Positions 1 through 7,860 of a DNA stretch of 8,990 bases are shown here, piece by piece. How positions within the stretch are numbered: the first letter of the stretch is position 1; each line of letters begins with the position of its first letter. Source of the stretch: Deltaproteobacteria bacterium (GTDB lineage Bacteria > Desulfobacterota > Binatia > DP-6); contig VBLA01000076.1 in NCBI GenBank assembly GCA_005879245.1, positions 1 to 8,990 of the forward strand, given 5' to 3'. The notes under the pieces were generated by a model that searched no databases, had not been told where the DNA came from, and saw only the letters and a program-made list of their open reading frames with translations. Both the position numbers and the translations under genes were made by a program.

Positions 1-48
1 AAGCGCGACCGGAACCCGCCGAAGAAGCATGGCAACATCCCCCTCTGA
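1..48 (+). CDS. C-terminal end of an acyl-CoA (propionyl-CoA) carboxylase carboxyltransferase subunit, partial
   Basis: Frame 1 from the window edge reads KRDRNPPKKHGNIPL and then TGA at 46-48. The ending KHGNIPL is the characteristic C-terminus of the biotin-dependent carboxyltransferase beta subunits (PccB/MmdA type), which move the carboxyl group from biotin to propionyl-CoA. Only 15 codons are visible and the rest lies upstream. The stop overlaps the start of the biotin carboxylase gene by 20 nt, which implies translational coupling. A carboxyltransferase is also the subunit missing from the carboxylase genes that follow. Substrate choice (propionyl- versus acetyl- or methylcrotonyl-CoA) cannot be read from this stub. 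Propionyl-CoA is inferred from the mutase gene downstream. Confidence 0.8.
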   Translation, partial: KRDRNPPKKHGNIPL

Positions 49-1531
49 GCGCGCCAGCCGGCCGCTCTTCCGCCGCGTCCTGATCGCGAACCGCGGCGAG
101 ATCGCGGTGCGGGTCATCCGCGCCTGCCGCGAGCTCGGGATCGAGTCGGTGGCGGTCTACTCGGAGCCGGACCGCACGGCCCTCCACGTCCGGCAGGCGG
201 ATCGAGCCTATCCGATCGGCCCGGCGGCGCCCGCCGAGAGCTACCTCTCGATCGAGAAGCTCCTCGCCGTCGCCAAGGCCTCGGGCGCCGAGGCGGTCCA
301 TCCCGGCTACGGCTTCCTCGCCGAGCGGAGCGCCTTCGCCGAGGCATGCCGGTCCGCGGGCCTGGTGTTCATCGGGCCATCGCCCGAGGCGATCGCCACC
401 ATGGGGGACAAGCTCGAGGCGCGCCGGCTCATGCGCCGCTCCGGCGTGCCGGTCGTTCCCGGCACGGAGGAGCCCGTCGCCTCCGAGGCAGACGTGACAC
501 GCCTGGCCGCCGAGATCGGGTTCCCCGTCCTGCTGAAAGCCGCGGGTGGCGGCGGCGGCAAGGGCATGCGGCTCGTCGAGCGGTCAGGCGATCTCGCGGG
601 CGCACTCCGCTCGGCACGTTCGGAGGCGAAATCGTCGTTCGGCGACGATCGGGTTTACATCGAGAAGGCCATTCTCCAGCCGCGCCACGTCGAGGTCCAG
701 GTGCTGGGCGACTCGCAGGGCCACGTCATTCACCTCTACGAGCGCGAGTGCTCGATCCAGCGCCGGCATCAGAAGGTGATCGAGGAGTCCCCCTCGCTCG
801 CGATCGACGCCAAGACGCGCGAGGCCATGGGCGCGGTCGCCGTGCAGGCGGCGCGGACGGTCAACTACGTGAGCGCCGGGACCGTCGAGTTCCTGGTGGA
901 CCCGGAGCGTCGGTTCTACTTCCTCGAGATGAACACGCGTATCCAGGTCGAGCATCCGATCACCGAGGCGGTGACCTGCGTCGACCTGGTGAAGGCCCAG
1001 ATCGAGATTGCCGCGGGCTGTCCGCTCCGGTACGGCCAGGACGACATCGTGCAGCGGGGCTGGGCGATCGAGTGCCGTGTCTACGCGGAGGATCCGGAGA
1101 ACCACTTCCTGCCCGCTCCCGGCAAGATCGAGGTCCTGCGCGTGCCGAGCGGCATCGGCATCCGTGACGACTCGGGCGTGTACGAAGGCTTCGAGGTGTC
1201 CACCTCCTACGATCCGCTGCTCTCGAAGCTCGTGGTCTGGGGTAGCAACCGAAACGAGGCGATCGACCGGATGCTCCGCGCACTCTGCGAGTACGCGGTG
1301 GTCGGGCCGACGACCAACCTCGCCTTCCACCGCTGGGCGCTCGACCATCCCGCCTTCCGCGCGGGCGACATCGACACCGGCTTCATCACGCGCCACTTCC
1401 GCCCCGGGACGCCGCCCGAGGGCCTCGCCGCCGTGGCGCGCGCGCGCCCGACGCTGAACGGCGTCGGCGCCGCTACCGCACCGGGCTCGCGCTGGCGGGA
1501 GCTGGCACGCCGGGAGGCCCTGCGTGAGTAG
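29..1531 (+). CDS. Biotin carboxylase subunit of acetyl-/propionyl-CoA carboxylase (AccC/PccA-type)
   Basis: This enzyme uses ATP and bicarbonate to carboxylate biotin on the carrier protein. The 500 residues match a stand-alone biotin carboxylase. The N-terminal domain opens with LIANRGEIAVRVIRA. The ATP-grasp domain spans roughly residues 128-340, with MGDK (K128), the glycine-rich loop GGGGGKGM (G173-K178), ERECSIQRRHQKVIEE (catalytic Lys K249) and EMNTRIQVEHPITE (E300, N302, R304). The C-terminal domain contains ECRVYAEDP and FLPAPGKI. All catalytic residues I looked for are present. Ile replaces the usual Leu in MNTRLQVEHP, a conservative change. The ATG at 29 is preceded only by a weak purine stretch (GAAGAAG) and lies inside the upstream carboxyltransferase gene, so coupled translation is likely. 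The end overlaps the carrier gene by 8 nt. A propionyl-CoA role is inferred from the mutase gene in the same cluster; acetyl-CoA carboxylation cannot be excluded. Confidence 0.95.
   Translation: MATSPSERASRPLFRRVLIANRGEIAVRVIRACRELGIESVAVYSEPDRTALHVRQADRAYPIGPAAPAESYLSIEKLLAVAKASGAEAVHPGYGFLAERSAFAEACRSAGLVFIGPSPEAIATMGDKLEARRLMRRSGVPVVPGTEEPVASEADVTRLAAEIGFPVLLKAAGGGGGKGMRLVERSGDLAGALRSARSEAKSSFGDDRVYIEKAILQPRHVEVQVLGDSQGHVIHLYERECSIQRRHQKVIEESPSLAIDAKTREAMGAVAVQAARTVNYVSAGTVEFLVDPERRFYFLEMNTRIQVEHPITEAVTCVDLVKAQIEIAAGCPLRYGQDDIVQRGWAIECRVYAEDPENHFLPAPGKIEVLRVPSGIGIRDDSGVYEGFEVSTSYDPLLSKLVVWGSNRNEAIDRMLRALCEYAVVGPTTNLAFHRWALDHPAFRAGDIDTGFITRHFRPGTPPEGLAAVARARPTLNGVGAATAPGSRWRELARREALRE
1512..1517 (+). 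promoter_or_regulatory. Shine-Dalgarno sequence of the biotin carrier gene
   Basis: GGGAGG lies six bases before the GTG at 1524, inside the end of the biotin carboxylase gene. It supports the GTG as the start of the carrier gene and an 8-nt overlap between the two genes. Confidence 0.7.
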
Positions 1532-2093
1532 GGAGGCCGGGTCGGAGCCGGCCGGTCGGCCCGCGCGCTACACCGCGTTCGTCGGCGAGGCGACGCACGC
1601 CGTCGAGATCGTGCCGCTCGGGGGCGGCCGTTTCCGCATCTCGATCGACGGCCGCGCGCGCGAGGTGGACAGCCGCCCGACCAGCACCGGGACCTTCTCC
1701 CTCCTGATCGACAACGCCACGGCCGAGGTGAGCGTGGTTGCCCGGGGAGACGAGTTCGCGGTCGCGGTGGACGGTCGCACGCACCGGCTCCGCCTCCTCG
1801 ACGAGCGGGCGCTCCGCCAGCGGGCCCGCGCCGGCGCGGGCGAGGGAGAGCGCGAGGTCCGGGCGGTCATGCCCGGCAAGGTGGTCGCGATCCTCGTCGA
1901 GGTGGGAGCGGCGGTCGAGCGCGGCCAGGGCCTCCTCGTCATCGAGGCCATGAAGATGGAGAACGAGATCGCCGCCCCCCGGGCGGGCACCATCCGGGAG
2001 CTCCGCGTCGTCCCCGGGCAGGCGGCCCCCCCCCGCCGACGCGAGCCGGGCCCGGGACGCGCGGGCGGCCGCACCCTCGGAGCGGCGGCCTGA
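1524..2093 (+). CDS. Biotin carboxyl carrier protein with an aberrant C-terminus (probable frameshift or deletion)
   Basis: This protein carries the biotin that moves carboxyl groups between the biotin carboxylase and the carboxyltransferase. Residues about 10-95 form the poorly conserved N-terminal region typical of stand-alone carriers. Residues about 112-167 are a biotinyl domain with [17 protein letters not shown], and AMKMEN carries the biotinylated lysine at K144. The fold normally continues after GQA with V..G..L..IE, which forms the last strand. Here the frame instead runs through a nine-C tract (2026-2034) into a Pro/Arg/Gly-rich tail without that strand, ending at 2093. The sequence after the tract makes sense only in frame 1, as mutase. 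The N-terminal 165 or so residues look intact; the final 25 are probably not native. The GTG start has a good ribosome binding site at 1512-1517. The protein as read here may not fold or accept biotin properly. Confidence 0.88.
   Translation: MSREAGSEPAGRPARYTAFVGEATHAVEIVPLGGGRFRISIDGRAREVDSRPTSTGTFSLLIDNATAEVSVVARGDEFAVAVDGRTHRLRLLDERALRQRARAGAGEGEREVRAVMPGKVVAILVEVGAAVERGQGLLVIEAMKMENEIAAPRAGTIRELRVVPGQAAPPRRREPGPGRAGGRTLGAAA
2026..2034 (+). repeat. Homopolymer tract of nine C at the carrier/mutase frame change
   Basis: Nine consecutive C lie exactly where carrier-like coding in frame 3 stops and mutase-like coding in frame 1 takes over. Removing one C would join both into one continuous reading frame. 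Homopolymers of this length are a common site of sequencing error and of replication slippage. They can also act as CCC-type slippery sites for +1 ribosomal frameshifting. Confidence 0.85.
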
Positions 2094-2220
2094 ATTCCGC
2101 ACCACCTCGGACATCACCCTGAAGCGCCTCTACACGCCCGACGACATTGCCGCGCTCGACTACGAGCGGGACCTGGGCGTCCCGGGTGAGTACCCCTTCA
2201 CGCGCGGCGTCCAGCCGACG
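2035..2220 (+). other. Mutase-like N-terminal coding segment with no start codon
   Basis: Frame 1 translates here as [18 protein letters not shown], then [17 protein letters not shown] and [19 protein letters not shown], directly joined to TMYRGR at 2221. The stretch from about 2080 ([10 protein letters not shown]) onward is the conserved N-terminus of methylmalonyl-CoA mutase catalytic chains. No ATG, GTG or TTG occurs in this frame between the stop at 1951-1953 and 2221, so nothing conventional can start it; only rare CTG (2119, 2173) or ATT (2146) codons exist. Homologues usually have some 30 residues before ERRPEF, whereas fewer than 20 plausible residues precede it here. I infer that the true start was deleted or that a frameshift joined it to the carrier. 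Confidence 0.8.
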
Positions 2221-3672
<1,452 letters not shown>

Positions 3673-3678
3673 GCCTGG

Positions 3679-3688
3679 CATGATCATG
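3679..3688. other. 10-bp perfect palindrome before the arginine decarboxylase gene
   Basis: CATGATCATG is a perfect palindrome in the 39-nt gap between the mutase stop and the arginine decarboxylase start, in a locally AT-richer spot of an otherwise very GC-rich window. It could be part of an operator or promoter, but no convincing -35/-10 pair accompanies it. A chance occurrence is quite possible. Confidence 0.25.
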
Positions 3689-3711
3689 TTAGGGGACGCA
3701 CACTTCAAGCG

Positions 3712-4266
3712 ATGAGCGTCGCGTACGTTCCGAAGAAGCTCCACCTCACCAAGGGTGTCGGGAAGCACCGCGAGAAGCTCTCGAGCTTCGAGATGGCGCT
3801 CCGCAGCGCAGGTATTGCGTCGTACAACCTGGTGCGGGTCTCGTCGATCTTCCCGCCCCACTGCAAGCTGATCAGCCCGCAAGAGGGGACGAAGCTCCTC
3901 CGGCCAGGGCAGATCGTGTACGTCGTGATGAGCGAGAACGCGACCAACGAGCCGCACCGCCTGGTCGCCGCCTCGGTGGGAGTAGCGATTCCCAAGGACC
4001 GCTCGCAGTACGGCTACCTGGCCGAGCACCACAGCTTCGGGCAGACGGACAACAAGGCGGGCGACTACGCCGAGGACCTCGCCGCGTCCATGCTGGCAAC
4101 CATTCTGGGCATCGACTTCGATCCCAACACCAGCTACGACGAGCGCAAGGACATCTGGCGGATGAGCGACAAGATCGTCATCACGCGCAACATCACGCAG
4201 TCGGCGATCGGCGACCGCGACGGGCTCTGGACGTCGGTCGTGGCGGCCGCCGTCTTCGTCGAGTGA
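3712..4266 (+). CDS. Pyruvoyl-dependent arginine decarboxylase (PvlArgDC)
   Basis: The enzyme converts L-arginine to agmatine and CO2, the first step of agmatine-based polyamine synthesis or an acid/arginine response. The 184-residue proenzyme has the family hallmark VSSIFPP. By analogy with the Methanocaldococcus jannaschii enzyme, cleavage between S44 and S45 would give a beta chain of 44 residues and an alpha chain whose first residue becomes the pyruvoyl cofactor. [10 protein letters not shown] holds the conserved Glu (E105) that probably matches the proton-donating Glu of the archaeal enzyme. Other family features are the conserved [11 protein letters not shown] and the C-terminal [22 protein letters not shown]. 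The length is normal for the family. It starts 39 nt after the mutase stop, in the same frame. The only purine-rich stretch, AGGGG at 3691-3695, is too far (16 nt) to be a good ribosome binding site, but no other in-frame start exists. Its role next to propionate genes is unknown. Confidence 0.93.
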   Translation: MSVAYVPKKLHLTKGVGKHREKLSSFEMALRSAGIASYNLVRVSSIFPPHCKLISPQEGTKLLRPGQIVYVVMSENATNEPHRLVAASVGVAIPKDRSQYGYLAEHHSFGQTDNKAGDYAEDLAASMLATILGIDFDPNTSYDERKDIWRMSDKIVITRNITQSAIGDRDGLWTSVVAAAVFVE

Positions 4267-4306
4267 TGGCCGTCCGCACCTGATCGCTCGCCCGATCGTC
4301 GGAGCC

Positions 4307-6505
4307 GTGTCGTGTGAAGAGGACAGCGCGCTCGACGCGCGCCTCTTGACCGCCGTCGAGCGGCGGAACGCCCCGGTCGCCGCGGCCGACCTATTGCGCG
4401 CGGCCCGGGTCTCCCGCGAGGAGCGCGCGCATGCGGGAGAGCGCCTCGTCGCCCTCGAAGCGCTCGGGCGCCTCGTACGGACGAAAGGCGAGCGGCTGAC
4501 GCTCCCGGCGCGGCTCGACCTCGTGGCGGGCCGTCTCGTCGTGAACCCCGCCGGGTTTGGTTTCTGCGTGCCGGACGACCCCGACCACGAGCACGTGCAC
4601 GTCCCGTCGGCGGCGGTGCGGCCCGCGATGCACGGCGATCGCGTGCTGGTGCGGGTCGAGAAGTTCCGCCGGCGGGGGCGCTTCGAGGGCCGGGTCGTGA
4701 AGGTGCTCGAACGTGGCAGCAATCGGATCGTCGGCGTCCTCCGGCAGGGCAGGACGGCCGCCGTGGTCGTGCCCCAGGAGCAGCGCATCACGGTCCCGAT
4801 CCTCGTCCCACGCGGCGCCGAGGCGGGGGCGCAGGACGGCGACATGGTGGTCGCGGAGCTGGTGCGCTACCCGGGCCTCGCCTCGGAGGCCGAGGCGCGG
4901 GTCACCGCCGTGCTCGGACCCGCCACCGACCCGCGGGTCGAGACCGATGCCGTCATCCACGCCCACGGGCTGCCGCTCGGGTTCCCACCCGAGGTGGAGG
5001 TTGCCGCCCGTCGGGTCCCCAGCGCGGTGCCGGCCGACGCGGCCGCGGGCCGCCTCGATCTCCGGCCCCTGCCGCTCGTCACCATCGACGGCGAGACGGC
5101 GCGCGACTTCGACGATGCCGTGTTCGTCGAATCGAACGGCCGGGGCTTCCGTCTCATCGTGGCGGTTGCCGACGTCGCGCACTACGTGCCGGCTGGGGGT
5201 CCGCTCGATCTCGAAGCGCGTGCCCGGGGCACGAGCGTCTACTTCCCCGACCGCGTCATCCCGATGCTGCCCGAGGAGCTGTCGAACGGCATCTGCAGCC
5301 TGAACCCCGGCGAGGACCGCCTCGCGAAGGCGGTCGAGCTCGAATTCGACACCGGCGGTGCCCTCCGGACGGCGTCCTTCCACGACGCGGTCATGCGGAG
5401 CGCTGCGCGGCTCACCTACACCCAGGTGCGCCGGGCGCTCGTCGACCGGGACGCAGCGGTGCGGGACGAGCTCGCCGCGGTCCTCGGGTCCCTGGAGCAC
5501 GCCGAGACGCTGGCGCGGCTCCTGATGGCCCGTCGGCGGGCGCGCGGGGCCATCGACTTCGACCTGCCCGAGGCCGAGGTGATCCTCGACCTCACTGGCC
5601 GGCCGGAGCAGATCGTGCGGGCGGAGCGGTCGATCGCGCATCAGATGATCGAGGAGTTCATGCTCGCCGCCAACGAGGCGGTGGCACGCGAGCTGACGCG
5701 GCGGAAGCTGCCCCTCCTCCACCGCGTCCACGAACCGCCGACCGCCGAGCGCGTGGACGAGCTCGCCCGCTTCCTCGAGGGGTTCGGTCTCCGCCTCCAC
5801 CGGGACGGCGGCGGGACGACCCCGCGAGCGGTCGCGGCCGTCCTCGAGCAGGCGGAAGGCCGCCCGGAAGCGCGCCTCGTCCACACGGTCCTCCTCCGCG
5901 CCATGCAGCAGGCGCGCTACGCCGTCCTACCGCTCGGCCACTTCGGGCTCGCGACCGACTGCTACACCCACTTCACCTCGCCCATCCGGCGCTACCCCGA
6001 TCTGGTCGTCCACCGCCTGCTCGACGTGACACGCCCAGGCGCCGGCCGCGTGCCGCCCGATCTCGTCGCGATCGCGGAGGAGACGTCGGCGCGCGAGCGG
6101 ATCGCGATGGAGGCGGAGCGCGAGATCGTGCAGCTGAAGAAGATCCAGTTCATGCAAGACAAGGGGGGCCAGGTCCACGAGGGCTTCATCTCCGGCACGG
6201 CCTCCTTCGGCTTCTTCGTCGAGCTCGACGAGATCTTCGTCGAGGGCCTGGTGCACGTGAGCACGCTGGGCGACGACTTCTACGAGCACATCGAGCAGGC
6301 GCACTGCCTCCGCGGCCGGCGGACCAGGCGAACGTTTCGCCTGGGCGACCGCGTCCGGGTCGCGGTCGCGGGCGTCTCGGTCGAACGGCGACAGATCGAT
6401 TTCGAGCTGGCCGACCGGGAGCCCGGGTCCAATCCGGGCCCCAATCCGGGGCCCAATCCGGGCCCCCGGAGGAGAAGCGGATGGCGACGACAGCAGCGCT
6501 CCTGA
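4307..6505 (+). CDS. rnr: Ribonuclease R (3'-5' exoribonuclease, RNB family)
   Basis: This is a cytoplasmic exoribonuclease that degrades structured RNA from the 3' end, used in mRNA turnover and rRNA/tRNA quality control. The 732 residues show an N-terminal winged-helix-like region (about 9-65) and two cold-shock OB domains (about 70-120 and 140-190). The RNB catalytic domain follows, with TIDGETARDFDDAV, where D261, D267, D269 and D270 match the four metal-binding aspartates of E. coli RNase R. It also has RVIPMLPEELSNGICSLNPG and HFTSPIRRYPDLVVHR (H555 to R570). A C-terminal S1 domain (about 621-706) begins GQVHEGFISGTASFGFFVEL. RNase II is less likely because of the HTH region and overall layout. 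After S1 comes a short NPGPNPGPNPGP tail and a basic end (RRRSGWRRQQRS). The GTG start is the only standard in-frame choice; GGAG at 4301-4304 is unusually close to it. The end overlaps the protease gene by 25 nt. Confidence 0.95.
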   Translation: MSCEEDSALDARLLTAVERRNAPVAAADLLRAARVSREERAHAGERLVALEALGRLVRTKGERLTLPARLDLVAGRLVVNPAGFGFCVPDDPDHEHVHVPSAAVRPAMHGDRVLVRVEKFRRRGRFEGRVVKVLERGSNRIVGVLRQGRTAAVVVPQEQRITVPILVPRGAEAGAQDGDMVVAELVRYPGLASEAEARVTAVLGPATDPRVETDAVIHAHGLPLGFPPEVEVAARRVPSAVPADAAAGRLDLRPLPLVTIDGETARDFDDAVFVESNGRGFRLIVAVADVAHYVPAGGPLDLEARARGTSVYFPDRVIPMLPEELSNGICSLNPGEDRLAKAVELEFDTGGALRTASFHDAVMRSAARLTYTQVRRALVDRDAAVRDELAAVLGSLEHAETLARLLMARRRARGAIDFDLPEAEVILDLTGRPEQIVRAERSIAHQMIEEFMLAANEAVARELTRRKLPLLHRVHEPPTAERVDELARFLEGFGLRLHRDGGGTTPRAVAAVLEQAEGRPEARLVHTVLLRAMQQARYAVLPLGHFGLATDCYTHFTSPIRRYPDLVVHRLLDVTRPGAGRVPPDLVAIAEETSARERIAMEAEREIVQLKKIQFMQDKGGQVHEGFISGTASFGFFVELDEIFVEGLVHVSTLGDDFYEHIEQAHCLRGRRTRRTFRLGDRVRVAVAGVSVERRQIDFELADREPGSNPGPNPGPNPGPRRRSGWRRQQRS
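6431..6466 (+). repeat. Three tandem 12-nt NPGP-encoding repeats forming alternative hairpins
   Basis: Three direct repeats of AATCCGGGCCCC (the middle copy has GGGGCCC) run 6431-6442, 6443-6454 and 6455-6466 and encode NPGP three times. The GC blocks are complementary. GGGCCCC at 6436-6442 can pair with GGGGCCC at 6448-6454, and that same block can instead pair with GGGCCCC at 6460-6466. Each gives a perfect 7-bp stem with a 5-nt AATCC loop, and the two exclude each other. The second ends one base before the Shine-Dalgarno sequence of the protease gene. A regulatory role is inference; the repeat and the pairing are direct observations. Confidence 0.85.
6468..6474 (+). promoter_or_regulatory. 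Shine-Dalgarno sequence of the HtrA protease gene
   Basis: GGAGGAG is the strongest ribosome binding site in the window and lies six bases before the ATG at 6481. It is inside the RNase R coding sequence and fixes the protease start, even though this creates a 25-nt overlap. Confidence 0.85.
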
Positions 6506-7824
6506 TCCTCGTGCTCCTCGTGCCCGCCGCACCGGCGGCGGCGCGCGGCGCCGAGACGGATCCGGCACGGCGGAACCTGGTCGTCGAGGCGGTCGAGAAG
6601 GCGAGCCCGGCGGTGGTCAACGTCTCGACCGAGGAAGTGGTCGAGCAGCGCGGCTCGCCCTTCCCCTACCCGGCGGACCCCTTCTTCGAGGAGTACTACC
6701 GGGACTTCTTCGATCCACGCCCACGCCGCTTCACGCGCACCAGCCTCGGCTCGGGGGTCATCGTGGCCGCGGACGGCACCATCCTCACCAACGAGCACGT
6801 CGTCCTGCGCGCGAGCCGCATTCACGTGACGCTCGCCGACGAGCGCGAATTCGATGCGAAGCTGGTGGGGGCCGACGCCGATTCGGACATCGCCGTTCTC
6901 CGCGTCAAGGCCGGCGGGGCACTCCCGACCGTCACGCTCGGCACCTCGACCGGCGTCATGATCGGGGAGACGGTGATCGCCATCGGCAATCCGTTTGGCC
7001 TCTCGCACACGGTGACGACGGGGGTGGTGAGCGCCCTCGACCGCTCGCTCCGCAGCGAGGAACGCACCTACGCCGACTTCATCCAGACCGACGCCTCGAT
7101 CAACCCGGGCAACTCCGGTGGCCCGCTCCTCGACATCCGCGGCGAGCTCATCGGCATCAACACGGCGATCTACGGCAAGGCGCAGGGCATCGGGTTTGCC
7201 ATTCCCGTCGACCGCGCGCGGCGCGTGATGCGCGACCTGGTCTCCTACGGCGAGGTGCGCCGCCCCTGGCTCGGGCTCGTGGTCCAGGATCTCACGCCCG
7301 AGCTGGCCCAGCACTTCGGGACGACGAAGGGGGTGGTGGTGGCCGAGGTCGAAGCCGAGAGCCCGGCGGTGTCGGCGGGTCTCGCGCGCGGAGACGTGAT
7401 CGTCCGCGTCGACGGCCGAGACGTCCACTCGCGCGAGGAGTTCGAGCAACGGGTCGAGGCGCACGGCGAAGGGGAGCATGCGACGCTCACGCTCCGGCGC
7501 GACGGACGCGACCAGGACCACGAGGTCGCGCTCACGCCCTTCCCCGCCGCCCATGCCGACGACCTCGCCTGGAGCCTCCTCGGCCTCGGCGTCGCGGAGA
7601 AGGGCGACGCCCTCGAGGTACGCCGGGTGCGCCCCGGGAGTCCCGCCGCCCGCATCGGCGTCCAGACGGGGGACCGTCTGCTCGGTCTCGCCGGCGCACC
7701 GCTCCGCTCCATGGGGGAGTTCCGACGAAAGATCATCGAGCTGCGCGGCGCCCGAGAGGTCCTCCTGTCCGTCGGCCGCGGGCCGTACCAGTACAACGTC
7801 AACGTGCCGCTGGCGCGGGGATAG
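6481..7824 (+). CDS. HtrA/DegP-type periplasmic serine protease with two PDZ domains
   Basis: This is an envelope protein quality-control protease and chaperone that degrades misfolded proteins. The 447 residues start with a hydrophobic stretch (LLILVLLVPAAPAAA, about residues 7-21), probably a signal peptide cleaved near the AAA motif. Its n-region has no Lys or Arg, which is unusual. The trypsin-like domain covers about residues 30-250, with the triad His106 (TNEHVV), Asp136 (ADSDIAVL) and Ser212 (INPGNSGGPL), followed by GIGFAIPVD. PDZ1 starts at RRPWLGL (residue 261) and PDZ2 at about 355, containing VRPGSPAARIGVQTGDRLL. Two PDZ domains match DegP/DegQ rather than DegS. An aromatic/acidic stretch (DPFFEEYYRDFF) before the barrel is the LA-loop region common in DegP/MucD-like proteins. 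The gene is probably co-transcribed with rnr. No sigma-E-like promoter is evident, though a promoter inside rnr cannot be excluded. Confidence 0.95.
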   Translation: MATTAALLILVLLVPAAPAAARGAETDPARRNLVVEAVEKASPAVVNVSTEEVVEQRGSPFPYPADPFFEEYYRDFFDPRPRRFTRTSLGSGVIVAADGTILTNEHVVLRASRIHVTLADEREFDAKLVGADADSDIAVLRVKAGGALPTVTLGTSTGVMIGETVIAIGNPFGLSHTVTTGVVSALDRSLRSEERTYADFIQTDASINPGNSGGPLLDIRGELIGINTAIYGKAQGIGFAIPVDRARRVMRDLVSYGEVRRPWLGLVVQDLTPELAQHFGTTKGVVVAEVEAESPAVSAGLARGDVIVRVDGRDVHSREEFEQRVEAHGEGEHATLTLRRDGRDQDHEVALTPFPAAHADDLAWSLLGLGVAEKGDALEVRRVRPGSPAARIGVQTGDRLLGLAGAPLRSMGEFRRKIIELRGAREVLLSVGRGPYQYNVNVPLARG

Positions 7825-7837
7825 AGGGTGGCGGAGG

Positions 7838-7860
7838 GCGCACCCCGCATCCGCGTGCGC
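7838..7860. terminator. Possible bidirectional hairpin between convergent genes
   Basis: GCGCAC (7838-7843) and GTGCGC (7855-7860) form a perfect 6-bp stem with an 11-nt loop in the 35-nt gap between the protease stop and the peptidase stop. The position fits a shared terminator, but no T-run follows on either strand and such short GC stems are frequent in this composition. Confidence 0.25.

Noticed and set aside
4266..4283. ATG overlapping the decarboxylase stop (TGATG), giving MAVRT then stop
   Set aside because: Only five codons and not in the RNase R frame. It could be a relic of an upstream RNase R start, but the N-terminal domain is complete from 4307, so I see no frameshift.
4391..5884. 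A 497-codon - strand open frame inside RNase R
   Set aside because: It mirrors RNase R codons in the complementary frame; no motif, no ribosome binding site and low-complexity composition.
6280..7554. A 424-codon - strand open frame opposite the HtrA gene
   Set aside because: Antisense to an intact catalytic domain with the full triad; composition typical of a GC shadow.
7825..7859. A strong intrinsic terminator between the convergent genes
   Set aside because: Only a 6-bp stem without a T-run; kept as a low-confidence feature rather than a finding.
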